Positions 8,962 through 18,215 of a stretch of 64,000 bases of DNA are shown in pieces (position 1 is the first letter of the stretch; the number at the start of each line of letters is the position of its first letter). This DNA is from VAZQ01 sp963835165 (GTDB lineage: Bacteria > Pseudomonadota > Alphaproteobacteria > Rhizobiales > Xanthobacteraceae): the NCBI GenBank assembly GCA_963835165.1, contig CAWIGD010000022.1, positions 174,676-238,675 of the forward strand. Reading direction: 5' to 3'. The notes under the pieces were generated by a model. It was given only the letters and a program-made list of their open reading frames with translations, was not told where the DNA came from and made no database searches. Both the position numbers and the translations under genes were made by a program.

Positions 8962-9429
8962 ATGGCCATCAATCTCAAAGTCAACGGCGTGCCCCGCTCG
9001 GTAACGGCCGAGCCGGACACGCCGTTGCTCTACGTGCTGCGCAACGATTTCGAACTCAACGGCGCCAAGTATGGCTGCGGACTCTCGCAATGCGGCGCCT
9101 GCATTGTCCTGATCGACGGTCAGGCGGTGCGCTCCTGCGTCACCCCAATCAGCGCGCTGGAGAAGAGCGAGATCACGACCATCGAGGGCCTCGGCACGAT
9201 CGACAAGCCGCACGTGCTCCAGCAGGCCTTCATCGAGGAGCAGGCGGCCCAGTGCGGTTACTGCACCAACGGCATGATCATGTCGGCGAAGGAACTGCTG
9301 GACCGCAATCCGCGGCCGAGCGAGCCGGACGTGCGCGCGGCGCTCGCCAGCAATCTCTGCCGCTGCGGCACGCATAACCGGATCATTCGCGCGGTGCTGC
9401 GCGCTGCCCAGGCGAACGGGAGGACCTGA
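8962..9429 (+). CDS. 2Fe-2S subunit of a molybdenum hydroxylase (IorA/CoxS family), first copy
   Basis: A 155-residue small electron-transfer subunit of the xanthine dehydrogenase superfamily. The plant-type 2Fe-2S motif CGLSQCGAC with a downstream C lies at about residues 40-60. The second cluster, CGYC ... CRCG, lies in the alpha-helical C-terminal domain (about 100-138). A GGGAGA ribosome site precedes the ATG. The stop is followed two bases later by its partner large subunit, so they form a two-gene unit. It passes electrons from the Mo site to an external acceptor. The substrate cannot be deduced from this subunit. Confidence 0.9.
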   Translation: MAINLKVNGVPRSVTAEPDTPLLYVLRNDFELNGAKYGCGLSQCGACIVLIDGQAVRSCVTPISALEKSEITTIEGLGTIDKPHVLQQAFIEEQAAQCGYCTNGMIMSAKELLDRNPRPSEPDVRAALASNLCRCGTHNRIIRAVLRAAQANGRT

Positions 9430-9431
9430 CG

Positions 9432-11633
9432 ATGAACGCTCCCATTCTCACGCGACGCGGCTTCACCGGCGGCCTCGGTGCACTCGTCGTAACCTTCTCG
9501 CTCGATCCGAATCCTGTGCTGGCGCAAGAGCGGCTGCCCGGAAGCCTGCAAAACAACCGCAAGCTCGACGGCTGGATCCGCATCAATCCCGACGGTACCG
9601 CGACCATCTTCACCGGCAAGGTCGAGTTGGGGCAGGGCATCCTAACCGCGCTCGCGCAGATCGCCGCGGAGGAGATCGATCTGCCGCTCGCTCGCGTCAG
9701 GATGATTTCCGGCGACACCCGCCAGACGCCGAACGAAGGTCAGACCGCCGGCAGCCAATCAGTCGAGAACAGCGGCACCGCGTTGCGTATGGCCTGCGCC
9801 GAGGCACGCGCCATACTGATCGGCCTCGCAGCGACGCGGCTTGGCGTGGCCGCGGATCAATTGAAGGTCACCGACGGCGTCGTTTCGGCGCCCGACGGCC
9901 GCAAGATCGGTTATGGCGAACTCAATCCCGATCTCAATCGGGAAGTGACCGCCAAGACGGCGCCGAAGCCGCCGGCGAGCCATAAGATCGTGGGAAAATC
10001 CATTCCGCGTTTCGACATCCCGGCCAAGGTCACCGGCGGCTTGGTGTTTGTGCAGGACATGCGCCCAGCGGGCATGTTGCATGGCCGGGTGATACGTCCG
10101 CCGCGCTACGGCTCGAAGCTCGACAGCGCCGACGAAACCGCCGCCAAGGCAATCCCGGGCGTGGTTGCCGTGGTGCGGGACGGCTCCTTCCTCGGCGTCG
10201 TCGCCGAGCGCGAGGAACAGGCGATCAAGGCACGCGAAGCTTTGCGCAAGAGCGCAAAGTGGACATTGGGACCCGAACTGCCCGATCCCGCGCGAATTTT
10301 CGAGGTGATCAAGTCGCTGCCCAGCAAGGATGCGACCATCGGCGTCAAGCAGGGCGCGGCACCAACCGACGCTCGCACGTTCGAGGCGGTCTACACCAAG
10401 CCTTACATGTCGCACGGTTCGATCGGCCCATCCTGCTCGGTCGCGGAGTTCAAGGATGGCAGGATGACGGTGTGGACGCACTCACAGGGCGTCTTTCCAT
10501 TGCGCACCGAGCTCGTCAAAGTGTTGAAAATGCCGGCCGCCGCGATCCGGTGCGTCCATGTAGAGGGCTCCGGGTGTTACGGCCATAACGGCGCCGATGA
10601 TGTAGCCGCCGACGCCGCGCTCCTGGCACGCGCGGTGCCCGGCCGGCCAGTCCGCCTGCAATGGATGCGCGACGACGAGTTCGGCTGGGAGCCGTATGGC
10701 CCGGCCATGGTGATGCGCGCCAAGGCGGCGCTGGGAGGCGATGGCAAGATCGCCGACTGGGAATACGAGGTATGGAGCAACAGCCACTCGACGCGGCCGG
10801 AATCGACCGACGGCACCAACGTGCTGGCCGGCTGGTATCTCGCCGAGCCGCAGAAGATGGGACCTCCGACGAGCCCGCCGCAACCTGCTGGCGGCGGCGA
10901 CCGCAACGCCATTCCGCTCTACGACTTTCCGAACCAGCGGGTGATCCACCATTTCGTCCAGGACATGCCGATCCGCGTCTCGGCGCTACGCACCCTGGGC
11001 GCCTATGCCAACGTGTTCGCACTCGAATCCTTCATGGACGAGCTTGCGGCTGCGGCGGGCGCCGATCCGATAGCCTTCCGTCTCGCACATCTAAAGGACC
11101 CACGCGCGCGGGCAGTGATCGAGGCCGTTGCCAAGAAGGCCGGCTGGAAGGGCGGAGAGAAGGGAGACGGAACGCGCGGCCGCGGCATCGGCTTCGCCAA
11201 GTACAAGAATCTCGCCTGCTACGTCGCCGTGGTCGCGGAAGTCGCGGTCGACCGGGCCACTGGCATGGTCAGCGTGCCGCAGACCTGGGCGGCCGTCGAT
11301 TCCGGCCTGATCATTAATCCGGATGGGCTCACGAGCCAGATCGAAGGCGGCATTGTCCAATCGGTGAGCTGGACGTTGAAGGAGGAGGTGCGCTTCGACA
11401 AGGACGGCATCCTCGCGCGTGACTGGGCGAGCTATCCCATCCTCACCATGCTGGAGGCACCGAAGGTCGAGATCGAGCTGATCAATCGTCCGGACGAGCG
11501 CCCGCTGGGTTCCGGGGAAGGCTCCCAGGGTCCTGCGGTCGCCGCCGTCGCCAATGCCTTCGCCAATGCCACCGGGAAGCGCGTCCGTGATCTTCCGCTC
11601 AACCCGGCGCGGGTCAAGTCGGCGCTGGGGTAG
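9432..11633 (+). CDS. Molybdopterin-binding large subunit, Tat-exported (IorB/NicB-like), first copy
   Basis: A 733-residue Mo-cofactor subunit of the aldehyde oxidase/isoquinoline 1-oxidoreductase type. The N-terminus has a twin-arginine signal (LTRRGFTGGLGAL), so the mature enzyme is probably periplasmic. KVELGQGILTALAQIAAEE and GSGCYGHNGADD are typical of NicB-like members, and the catalytic Glu is present near the C-terminus in GSGEGSQGPAVAAV. No C-terminal cytochrome c domain is fused, unlike full NicB. The GGGAGGA ribosome site sits inside the end of the small-subunit gene. The likely reaction is hydroxylation of an N-heterocycle or oxidation of an aldehyde; the substrate is unknown. 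Confidence 0.87.
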   Translation: MNAPILTRRGFTGGLGALVVTFSLDPNPVLAQERLPGSLQNNRKLDGWIRINPDGTATIFTGKVELGQGILTALAQIAAEEIDLPLARVRMISGDTRQTPNEGQTAGSQSVENSGTALRMACAEARAILIGLAATRLGVAADQLKVTDGVVSAPDGRKIGYGELNPDLNREVTAKTAPKPPASHKIVGKSIPRFDIPAKVTGGLVFVQDMRPAGMLHGRVIRPPRYGSKLDSADETAAKAIPGVVAVVRDGSFLGVVAEREEQAIKAREALRKSAKWTLGPELPDPARIFEVIKSLPSKDATIGVKQGAAPTDARTFEAVYTKPYMSHGSIGPSCSVAEFKDGRMTVWTHSQGVFPLRTELVKVLKMPAAAIRCVHVEGSGCYGHNGADDVAADAALLARAVPGRPVRLQWMRDDEFGWEPYGPAMVMRAKAALGGDGKIADWEYEVWSNSHSTRPESTDGTNVLAGWYLAEPQKMGPPTSPPQPAGGGDRNAIPLYDFPNQRVIHHFVQDMPIRVSALRTLGAYANVFALESFMDELAAAAGADPIAFRLAHLKDPRARAVIEAVAKKAGWKGGEKGDGTRGRGIGFAKYKNLACYVAVVAEVAVDRATGMVSVPQTWAAVDSGLIINPDGLTSQIEGGIVQSVSWTLKEEVRFDKDGILARDWASYPILTMLEAPKVEIELINRPDERPLGSGEGSQGPAVAAVANAFANATGKRVRDLPLNPARVKSALG

Positions 11634-11762
11634 ATCGAGCGACGCAGGACGGACGAGTGACCAGGGAGTATGCGAATGACCCACGACGAATAGCGAGTAG
11701 CGAATAACAAGCGGCCCTCACCGCGACCTCGCTGCTCGCTGTCTATTCTCAGGGAGGAGACC

Positions 11763-12218
11763 ATGGCCACCGATTTCATTGTGAACGGCACGGCGGCGTC
11801 TACCGACGCACCCCCGGCAACGCCGTTGCTGTGGGTGCTCCGGGAAGGCCTCAAGCTCACGGGCACCAAGTTCGGCTGCGGCACCGGCCTGTGCGGGGCC
11901 TGCATGGTGCACATCGACGGCAAGCGTGCGTTCTCATGCCAGACGCAGGTGTCGGAGATTGGCGGCAGGTCGGTGACGACGATCGAAGGGTTGTCGCTGG
12001 ATTCGTCGCACCCATTGCAAAAGGCGTGGCTCGCCGAACAGGTCCCGCAATGCGGCTACTGCCAGTCCGGCCAGATCATGAGCGCCGCCGACTTGCTCAA
12101 GCAAAATCCCAAGCCGACGCGCGATCAGATCGTCGAGCACATGAACACGAACATCTGCCGCTGCGGAACCTATCAGCGCATCGTGCGCGCCGTTGAGCGC
12201 GCCGCGCGGGAGGCCTGA
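11763..12218 (+). CDS. 2Fe-2S subunit of a molybdenum hydroxylase (IorA/CoxS family), second copy
   Basis: A 151-residue paralogue of the small subunit at 8962. Both cluster motifs are intact: CGTGLCGAC early and CGYCQSG ... CRCGTY late. A strong AGGGAGGAG ribosome site precedes the ATG. It ends three bases before its partner large subunit. The 129-base gap after the first large-subunit gene holds no recognisable gene. The two small-plus-large pairs therefore look like a duplicated and diverged module transcribed in one direction. Confidence 0.9.
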   Translation: MATDFIVNGTAASTDAPPATPLLWVLREGLKLTGTKFGCGTGLCGACMVHIDGKRAFSCQTQVSEIGGRSVTTIEGLSLDSSHPLQKAWLAEQVPQCGYCQSGQIMSAADLLKQNPKPTRDQIVEHMNTNICRCGTYQRIVRAVERAAREA

Positions 12219-12221
12219 GCC

Positions 12222-14441
12222 ATGACAAAGCACATAAGAGTCCGGAGCGCGAGCGTTTCCATGTCGCGCCGCCAGGTTATGGTCGGTGTGGCTGGGCTGT
12301 CCTTCGCGGTTGCGTTTGGGAAAAGCGGCTCGGCTGTCGCGGCGGCGCTCGCCACCGAGCGCGCCGGCAAGGCGCTGAGCCCATGGGTGTCGATCACGCC
12401 CGATGGAACGATCACCATCATGTCGGCGGCGACCGAGATGGGGCAGGGGTCGATGACCTCGCTGCCGTTGATCATCGCCGAGGAGCTCGACGCCGACTGG
12501 TCGAAGGTACGGATCGTGCCGGCGCCGCCGATCGAGGCGATCTACGGCAATCCGGGCTTCCAAGGCATGATGTACACCGCCGGTTCCAACGCGGTGACGA
12601 GCTACTATGGGCCGTTGCGCACGTTCGGCGCGCAAGTGCGCCGCGTGCTGCTCGACAATGCGGCCAGGAAGCTCGGCGTGCCGATCGAGGAACTGACCAC
12701 CGAGCCGAGCGTGGTCGTCCACGCCAAGTCCGGCCGTAAGCTCAGCTATGGCGACATCGCGGCGATTGCCGAGGTGCCCGCCAAGGCGCCGGAGATCAAG
12801 CCGGAGGACCTGAAGAAGCCGGGCCAGTTCCGGCTGATCGGGAGGGACGTGATGCGGGCCGAACTGCCGGGCAAGGTGAACGGCAGCGCGCGCTATGCCA
12901 TCGATGTCCAGGTCCCGAACATGCTCTACGGCGCCGTGCTGCGGGCGCCGGTGGACGGCTCGGTGCCGGACAAGATCGATGATGCCAAGGCCAAGGTGAT
13001 CGCGGGCGCGGTCAAGATCGTCCGGCTGCCGTACGGGGTCGGCGTGCTCGCCGACACGCCGTGGGCCGCGTTCGAGGCACGCCGGGCGCTCGCCGTGACT
13101 TGGAGCAGGACCGGGACCGCCTGGGGCTTCGACAGCGACAAGGGTATTGAGCGATTCGCCGCCGATGCCAGGAATCTCGCCCGCGGCGCGACGGAGTGGA
13201 GCAGGATCGGCGACGCCCGCGGCGAGATGCCGAAGGCAGCCAGTACGATCGATGCCGAGTATCGCTGCGATTACGCCTATCACGCGCAGATGGAGCCGCT
13301 CAACGCCATCGCTTCGGTGGCGCCCGGCGGAGATTCGGTCGAAATCTGGGCGGGAACGCAGAGCCAGACGACCGCCTGCGAAGCGCCCGCCAAGCTGCTC
13401 GGCATTCCGCGCGACAAGGTGAAGCTCAACGACATGCTGATGGGCGGCGGCTTCGGCCGGCGCGGAAACCGCGACGTCGATTTCATCCTCGATGCGGTGC
13501 TGCTGTCGAAGGAGGCCGGCCGACCGGTCAAGGTGATGTGGACGCGCGAGGACGACGTCCATAACGGCCGCTTCCGGCCAATCTCCGCCCACTACCTGAA
13601 GGCCGGGTTCGACCGGTCCGGCAAGCTCGCGGCCTGGCATCACCGCATCGCAGTCGACCGGGTCGGGGCTTACATGGATCCGGTGCGCTACCAGATGGCC
13701 GGAGGCAAGGACTTCATCGCGATGCTCGGCGCTGACCTACGCGGCTACGACGTCCCGCACCAACTGGTCGAGCAACTCTACCGCGACACCGGCGTGCGCA
13801 CCAATCCGCTGCGTGGAATCAGTTTTTTGGCCAACAGGTTCGCAACCGAGGCGTTCCTGGACGAGATTGCGCGCAAGCGCGGGGTCGACCCGGTCGCTTA
13901 CCGGCTCGAACTCCTGAAGGACACACCCCGCGCCATCAAGGCGGTCCAACGCGTGGCGCAGATGGCGGAGTGGGGCCGCAAACGTGACGGTCGCGCGCTT
14001 GGCTTCGCCTATCTCGACTATTCCGGCTCACAGGTGGCCGGCATCGCCGAGGTGTCGCTCGACCGCGGCAGTGGCCAGATCAAGGTGCATAACTTCTGGT
14101 GCACCATCGACTGCGGCGTGGCGGTGCAGCCGGACAACGTGGTGGCGCAAACCGAGAGCAGCATCGTTTACGGCCTCGGCGTGACGCTCTCCGAGCTCAT
14201 CACCATCAAGAACGGCGCGGTTGAGCAGAACAACTTCTATGACTATCACGTGCCGCGCATGAAGGATGTGCCGCAGATGCACATCGAGGTGATCGCGACC
14301 GAGAACCATCCGACCGGGGCCGGACAGATGGCGACACCGCTCGTGGCACCTGCGATCTCGAGCGCGGTGGCCGAACTCACCGGCGTGCGCCTGCGTCATA
14401 CTCCGTTCACTCCGGAGCGGGTCAAGAAGGCATTGGCGTAA
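12222..14441 (+). CDS. Molybdopterin-binding large subunit (IorB-like), second copy with Glu-to-Gln at the catalytic site
   Basis: A 739-residue IorB-type Mo subunit with a twin-arginine leader (MSRRQVMVGVAGLS from residue 14; an alternative ATG lies there, at 12261). It has the MGGGFGRRGNRDVDF signature and EMGQGSMTSLPLIIAEEL. Members of this superfamily carry a C-terminal catalytic Glu in a GxGE motif. Here the matching position reads PTGAGQMATPLVAP (codon CAG), so it is Gln. The upstream paralogue keeps Glu. The protein may be a catalytically altered or structural partner, or belong to a clade using another base. It is followed 27 bases later by the LVIVD genes. Confidence 0.87.
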   Translation: MTKHIRVRSASVSMSRRQVMVGVAGLSFAVAFGKSGSAVAAALATERAGKALSPWVSITPDGTITIMSAATEMGQGSMTSLPLIIAEELDADWSKVRIVPAPPIEAIYGNPGFQGMMYTAGSNAVTSYYGPLRTFGAQVRRVLLDNAARKLGVPIEELTTEPSVVVHAKSGRKLSYGDIAAIAEVPAKAPEIKPEDLKKPGQFRLIGRDVMRAELPGKVNGSARYAIDVQVPNMLYGAVLRAPVDGSVPDKIDDAKAKVIAGAVKIVRLPYGVGVLADTPWAAFEARRALAVTWSRTGTAWGFDSDKGIERFAADARNLARGATEWSRIGDARGEMPKAASTIDAEYRCDYAYHAQMEPLNAIASVAPGGDSVEIWAGTQSQTTACEAPAKLLGIPRDKVKLNDMLMGGGFGRRGNRDVDFILDAVLLSKEAGRPVKVMWTREDDVHNGRFRPISAHYLKAGFDRSGKLAAWHHRIAVDRVGAYMDPVRYQMAGGKDFIAMLGADLRGYDVPHQLVEQLYRDTGVRTNPLRGISFLANRFATEAFLDEIARKRGVDPVAYRLELLKDTPRAIKAVQRVAQMAEWGRKRDGRALGFAYLDYSGSQVAGIAEVSLDRGSGQIKVHNFWCTIDCGVAVQPDNVVAQTESSIVYGLGVTLSELITIKNGAVEQNNFYDYHVPRMKDVPQMHIEVIATENHPTGAGQMATPLVAPAISSAVAELTGVRLRHTPFTPERVKKALA

Positions 14442-14468
14442 GGAACGAACAACTAGGGAGAAACTTGA

Positions 14469-15938
14469 ATGCCATGGACTAATTCTGCCGACGGGCTGCG
14501 CACTCTGATGGCTGGCGCAGCCGCCGGGGTACTTGCCTATTCGGCGCTGCCCGCGCTCGCGCAGTCGCCCAAGATCGGCGATCCGCCGGAAGCCAAGAAC
14601 ATGCGGCTCGTCGGCTACAACGACCTGCAGGCGCGCAGCGCCTACCAGCCGACCATTCAAAAGCAGGGAAGCCGCTACATCGCCTATGTTGGCCACCACG
14701 GCGGCACCCCCGACGTGCCGAAGCCCGTCAACAAATTGACCGGCCAAGCCGAGTTCAACGGCACCTCGGTCGTCGACGTAACCGACCCGGCGCAACCGAA
14801 ATACCTCGCCCATATCCCCGGGCTCCCAGGCAACTACGAGGAAGGCGGCGCGCAGATGGTGCGCGTCTGCGACGGCAAGACGCTGCCCAAGGGCGACGCC
14901 GGCAAGACCTACATGCTGCGCGTCTTCGGCGGCCGTGGCCATGAAATCTGGGATGTCACCGATCCGGCCAAGCCCGCGCTGCTCACCCAGATCGTCATGG
15001 GCTTGAAGGACACGCACAAGAGCTGGTGGGAATGCGACACCGGCATCGCCTATCTCGTTTCCGGCGTGGAGGGCTGGCGGGTGCGGCGCATGACCCAGGT
15101 CTATGACCTCAGCGATCCGTTGAAGCCTGTCCATATCCGCGACTTCGGCCTGGTCGGCCAGGAACCCGGCGCGACCGGCGCGGTGCCGATGGAACTGCAT
15201 GGCGGCGTTTCGACCGGCCCGCAAGGCAATCGGATCTATTTCGGCCATGGCACGAACAAGGGCGGCGTGCTGCAGATCGTGGACCGCGAGAAGCTGCTCA
15301 AGGGACCGAAGGAGCCGACACCGGACAATCTCCGCTACCCTGAGATCAGCCGGGTCGAAATGCTTCCGTTCAACGGCGCGCACACCGTCTTCCCCATGCT
15401 GCAGATGCCGGTGGCGGAATTTGCCCAGGACAAGGACGGCAAGGTCCGGGACATCGTGATGATCGTGGACGAGCAGATCCGCAACGAATGCCAGGAGGAG
15501 CGCCAAATCGTCTGGTTCGTCGACGTGACGGTCGAAGCCAAGCCTATGGTGGTCTCGAACTTCTCCGTCCCCGAGGCGAGCGGAAACTTCTGCCAGCGCG
15601 GCGGCCGGTTCGGCGCGCATTCCTCGAACGAGAGCATGGCGCCGGTGTTCTACAAGAAGGTCGTGTTCATCACCTACTTCAATGCGGGCGTGCGCGCGGT
15701 CGACGTGCGCAATCCGTATCAGCCGAAGGAAATCGGCTTCTTCATCCCGTCGATCACCGAGGCAACCGACAAGCGTTGTATCAAGGTGGACGGCCAGGAC
15801 CGCTGCAAGACCGCAATCCAGAGCAACAATGTGGAGACCGACGACCGCGGCTACGTCTACGTCGTCGATCGCGCGAATACCGGCATGCACATTCTGGAAT
15901 TGAGCGGCGACGCGCGCGCGGTCGCGGGAATGCAGTAG
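14469..15938 (+). CDS. Secreted LVIVD-repeat (beta-propeller-like) protein, first copy
   Basis: A 489-residue protein with an N-terminal export signal ending near LPALAQS. The rest holds repeated beta-blade motifs of the LVIVD type, such as SVVDVTDPAQPKYLAHI, VYDLSDPLKPVHIRDFG, AVDVRNPYQPKEIGFF and YVVDRANTGMHILEL. Six cysteine positions (VCDG, WWECDTG, NECQEE, GNFCQRG, KRC and DRC) are shared with the next gene, consistent with periplasmic disulfides. The ribosome site AGGGAGAAA is clear. Function is unknown; position directly after the Mo-hydroxylase genes suggests a role with that secreted enzyme, which is inference only. Confidence 0.8.
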   Translation: MPWTNSADGLRTLMAGAAAGVLAYSALPALAQSPKIGDPPEAKNMRLVGYNDLQARSAYQPTIQKQGSRYIAYVGHHGGTPDVPKPVNKLTGQAEFNGTSVVDVTDPAQPKYLAHIPGLPGNYEEGGAQMVRVCDGKTLPKGDAGKTYMLRVFGGRGHEIWDVTDPAKPALLTQIVMGLKDTHKSWWECDTGIAYLVSGVEGWRVRRMTQVYDLSDPLKPVHIRDFGLVGQEPGATGAVPMELHGGVSTGPQGNRIYFGHGTNKGGVLQIVDREKLLKGPKEPTPDNLRYPEISRVEMLPFNGAHTVFPMLQMPVAEFAQDKDGKVRDIVMIVDEQIRNECQEERQIVWFVDVTVEAKPMVVSNFSVPEASGNFCQRGGRFGAHSSNESMAPVFYKKVVFITYFNAGVRAVDVRNPYQPKEIGFFIPSITEATDKRCIKVDGQDRCKTAIQSNNVETDDRGYVYVVDRANTGMHILELSGDARAVAGMQ

Positions 15939-16001
15939 CCCAGCGGGCAGGGCGTCACGGCTGGGCTCCGCGCGGCCGTGACGCATGCAGGGAGAATCAT
16001 C

Positions 16002-17465
16002 ATGACATGTTTCACGGCGTCGACCCTGCGCCTGGCGGGCGTCGCGCTTGCAGGATTGGTGCTCGCGGACGCGCCTGCCGTCGCCCAGGCGCCGAAGATC
16101 GGCGAGCCCGCGGAAGCCAACAACATCCGGCTCGTGGGCTTCAACGATCTGCAAGCTCGCAGCGCCTACCAGCCGACCATTCACAAGCAGGGCGATCGTT
16201 ACATCGCCTATATCGGCCACCACGGCGCCAGCTATGACGCCAAGCCGCTGAATCCGCTCAACGGCACGCAAGAATTCAACGGCACGTCGATCGTGGACGT
16301 CACTGACCCGGGGCAGCCGAAATATCTGGCGCACATCCCCGGGGCCGAGGGTGGCCCGGAGAGCGGCGGCGCGCAGATGACGCGCGTGTGCGACGGCAGG
16401 GGCCTCCCAAAAGGCGATGCAAATGCGGTCTACCTCCTGCGTCCATTCGGCCGCTTGGCGCACGAAATCTGGAACGTCGCCGATCCCGCCAACCCCAGGC
16501 TCGTCACGCGCATCGGCGGCGACTACAAGGACACGCACAAGAGCTGGTGGGAGTGCGACACCGGGATCGCCTTTCTGGTTTCGGGCGTGCCGGGCTGGCG
16601 CGCGCAGCGTATGCTCGAAGTCTACGACCTCGGCGATCCGTCAAGACCGGCGAAGATTCGCGACTTCGGCCTGCCGGGTCATGAACCCGGTGCTACCGGC
16701 GCCGTGCCGTCGGACCTGCATGGTCCGATCTCGACCGGGCCGCAGGGCAATCGCCTCTACCTCGCCTACGGTCCGCTCAACGGCGGCATCTTCCAGATTA
16801 TCGATCGCGAGAAGCTGTTGCAGGGGCCGAAGGAGGCCACCCCGGCGAATTTGCGCTATCCGGAGGTCGGCCGGCTCGACATGTCACCGCTTCACGGCGC
16901 GCACACGTCCTTTCCACTGCTGCAGATGCCGCTGGCCGAATTCGCGAAGTCGAGGGTCGGGGCGGTGCGCGATTTCGTCATGATCGTCAGCGAGGCGACC
17001 GGCCGGGCCAACGGCTGCCAGGAGACGCACCAGATGGTGTGGTTCGCCGACATCAGCGTCGAGGCAAAGCCCATGATGGTCTCTAATTTCTCGGTGCCGG
17101 AGAGCAGCGGCAATTATTGCGACCGCGGTGTGCGCTTCGGCGCCCATTCCTCCAACGAGAGCACGGCGCCGGTGTTTCACAAGAAACTCGCCTTCATCAC
17201 CTATTTCGCCGGCGGGGTGCGGGCGCTTGACGTGCGCAATCCTTATCATCCCAGGGAGGTCGGCCATTTCATCCCGGCGATGACGGAAGCAACCGAGAAG
17301 CGCTGCTTCAAGATCGACGGCCAGGAGCGCTGCACCACGTCGATCCAGAGCAACAACGTCGAAACCGACGACCGCGGCTACATCTATGTCGTCGACCGGG
17401 CCAATACCGGCATGCATATTTTGGAGTTGACTGGTGATGCTCGCGCGGCCGCAGGGATGCGATAG
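16002..17465 (+). CDS. Secreted LVIVD-repeat (beta-propeller-like) protein, second copy
   Basis: A tandem paralogue of the preceding gene, 487 residues from the ATG at 16002, chosen because GCAGGGAGA lies just upstream; an in-frame ATG at 15978 lacks a site. It has a cleavable signal (VLADAPAVAQAPKIG). The same blade motifs occur (SIVDVTDPGQPKYLAHIPG, VYDLGDPSRPAKIRDFG, ALDVRNPYHPREVGHF) along with the same cysteine set. The two copies are similar over their full length, so the duplication covers the entire gene. A strong hairpin follows 28 bases after the stop and closes the cluster. Confidence 0.8.
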   Translation: MTCFTASTLRLAGVALAGLVLADAPAVAQAPKIGEPAEANNIRLVGFNDLQARSAYQPTIHKQGDRYIAYIGHHGASYDAKPLNPLNGTQEFNGTSIVDVTDPGQPKYLAHIPGAEGGPESGGAQMTRVCDGRGLPKGDANAVYLLRPFGRLAHEIWNVADPANPRLVTRIGGDYKDTHKSWWECDTGIAFLVSGVPGWRAQRMLEVYDLGDPSRPAKIRDFGLPGHEPGATGAVPSDLHGPISTGPQGNRLYLAYGPLNGGIFQIIDREKLLQGPKEATPANLRYPEVGRLDMSPLHGAHTSFPLLQMPLAEFAKSRVGAVRDFVMIVSEATGRANGCQETHQMVWFADISVEAKPMMVSNFSVPESSGNYCDRGVRFGAHSSNESTAPVFHKKLAFITYFAGGVRALDVRNPYHPREVGHFIPAMTEATEKRCFKIDGQERCTTSIQSNNVETDDRGYIYVVDRANTGMHILELTGDARAAAGMR

Positions 17466-17492
17466 CCCGGCTCACCTGCCGCCGTCATGAAA

Positions 17493-17518
17493 AAAGGGCC
17501 GCTCGGAAGCGGCCCTTT
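17493..17518. terminator. Bidirectional intrinsic terminator hairpin
   Basis: A perfect 11-base-pair stem (AAAGGGCCGCT paired with AGCGGCCCTTT) with a CGGA loop, flanked by A-rich sequence on the left. It lies between the convergent LVIVD gene (plus strand) and the BA14K gene (minus strand) and can serve both. The U-tract is clear for minus-strand transcripts (the A run 17491-17495) and short for plus-strand ones. Confidence 0.85.
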
Positions 17519-17537
17519 CGCTGCTGCGCTGAAGCAT

Positions 17538-17990
17538 TCAGGGGCAGGGATGCCGGGCGCCATCGTAGCCGAGATAAGTCCCGCTCCTGGGGTCGTAGGA
17601 CTTGAACCGCTGCATGCAGTACGCGACCGCATCTTCCGCAACGGGGGCGACGGGAACGGCGTAGGCGGGACCCGGCGCGCCGTAAACGACCGGGCCCGGA
17701 GGGACGGCGTAAGGACCGGGGTAGTAGTAGGGATCATAGCCGTAATAGGGCGAGGCGAGTGCGCCGCCGATCACCGCACCCGCAACAAATCCCGCACCGA
17801 CACCGCCCCAACCCCATCCGCCGCGGTACCCCCATCCGCGTCGCCACTGTACGGTCTCCACGCTGGCGGGAACTGCATTCTTGATCGCAAGCCCATTCGC
17901 AAGCGGGGTTGCGGAAGCGACCGTTGCGAGCGAGGACGTACCCGCAATGAACACGATCGCAGCGACCAGCTTGGTTAAGGGGTTAGCCAT
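17538..17990 (-). CDS. BA14K-family secreted protein
   Basis: A 150-residue protein with a signal peptide (cleavage near VASATPLA), a Gly/Tyr/Pro-rich middle (GWGYRGGWGWGG, YYGYDPYYYPGP) and a C-terminal BA14K domain (AYCMQRFKSYDPRSGTYLGY). BA14K proteins of Brucella and relatives are small envelope proteins with reported lectin-like, immunoreactive properties; the role in free-living relatives is unclear. A strong AGGAGAG ribosome site precedes the start. Monocistronic, ending at the shared terminator. Confidence 0.85.
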   Translation of the reverse strand: MANPLTKLVAAIVFIAGTSSLATVASATPLANGLAIKNAVPASVETVQWRRGWGYRGGWGWGGVGAGFVAGAVIGGALASPYYGYDPYYYPGPYAVPPGPVVYGAPGPAYAVPVAPVAEDAVAYCMQRFKSYDPRSGTYLGYDGARHPCP

Positions 17991-18215
17991 TTTGCTCTCT
18001 CCTCAGGGTGTCGCCTTGCGACGAACCATACTATGGACCGGTGGCGGATCAATGAGCGATCCACTCTGGATGGGGGAAGCCGTCATTGACGCAGACGCGC
18101 GAAACACGACAACATGCGCAAGGACAATTTTCGGTAGCGGCGCGTGCTGCCGTAAGTGGGTCGAGCTAGTCGTGTTGCTCCAGCTGAAAGAGCGCATACG
18201 GGAGCCTGCTCACGA

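Noticed and set aside
14028..16538. 836-codon minus-strand frame
   Set aside because: Antisense to the Mo-hydroxylase and LVIVD genes; Asp/His/Arg-rich composition without any motif.
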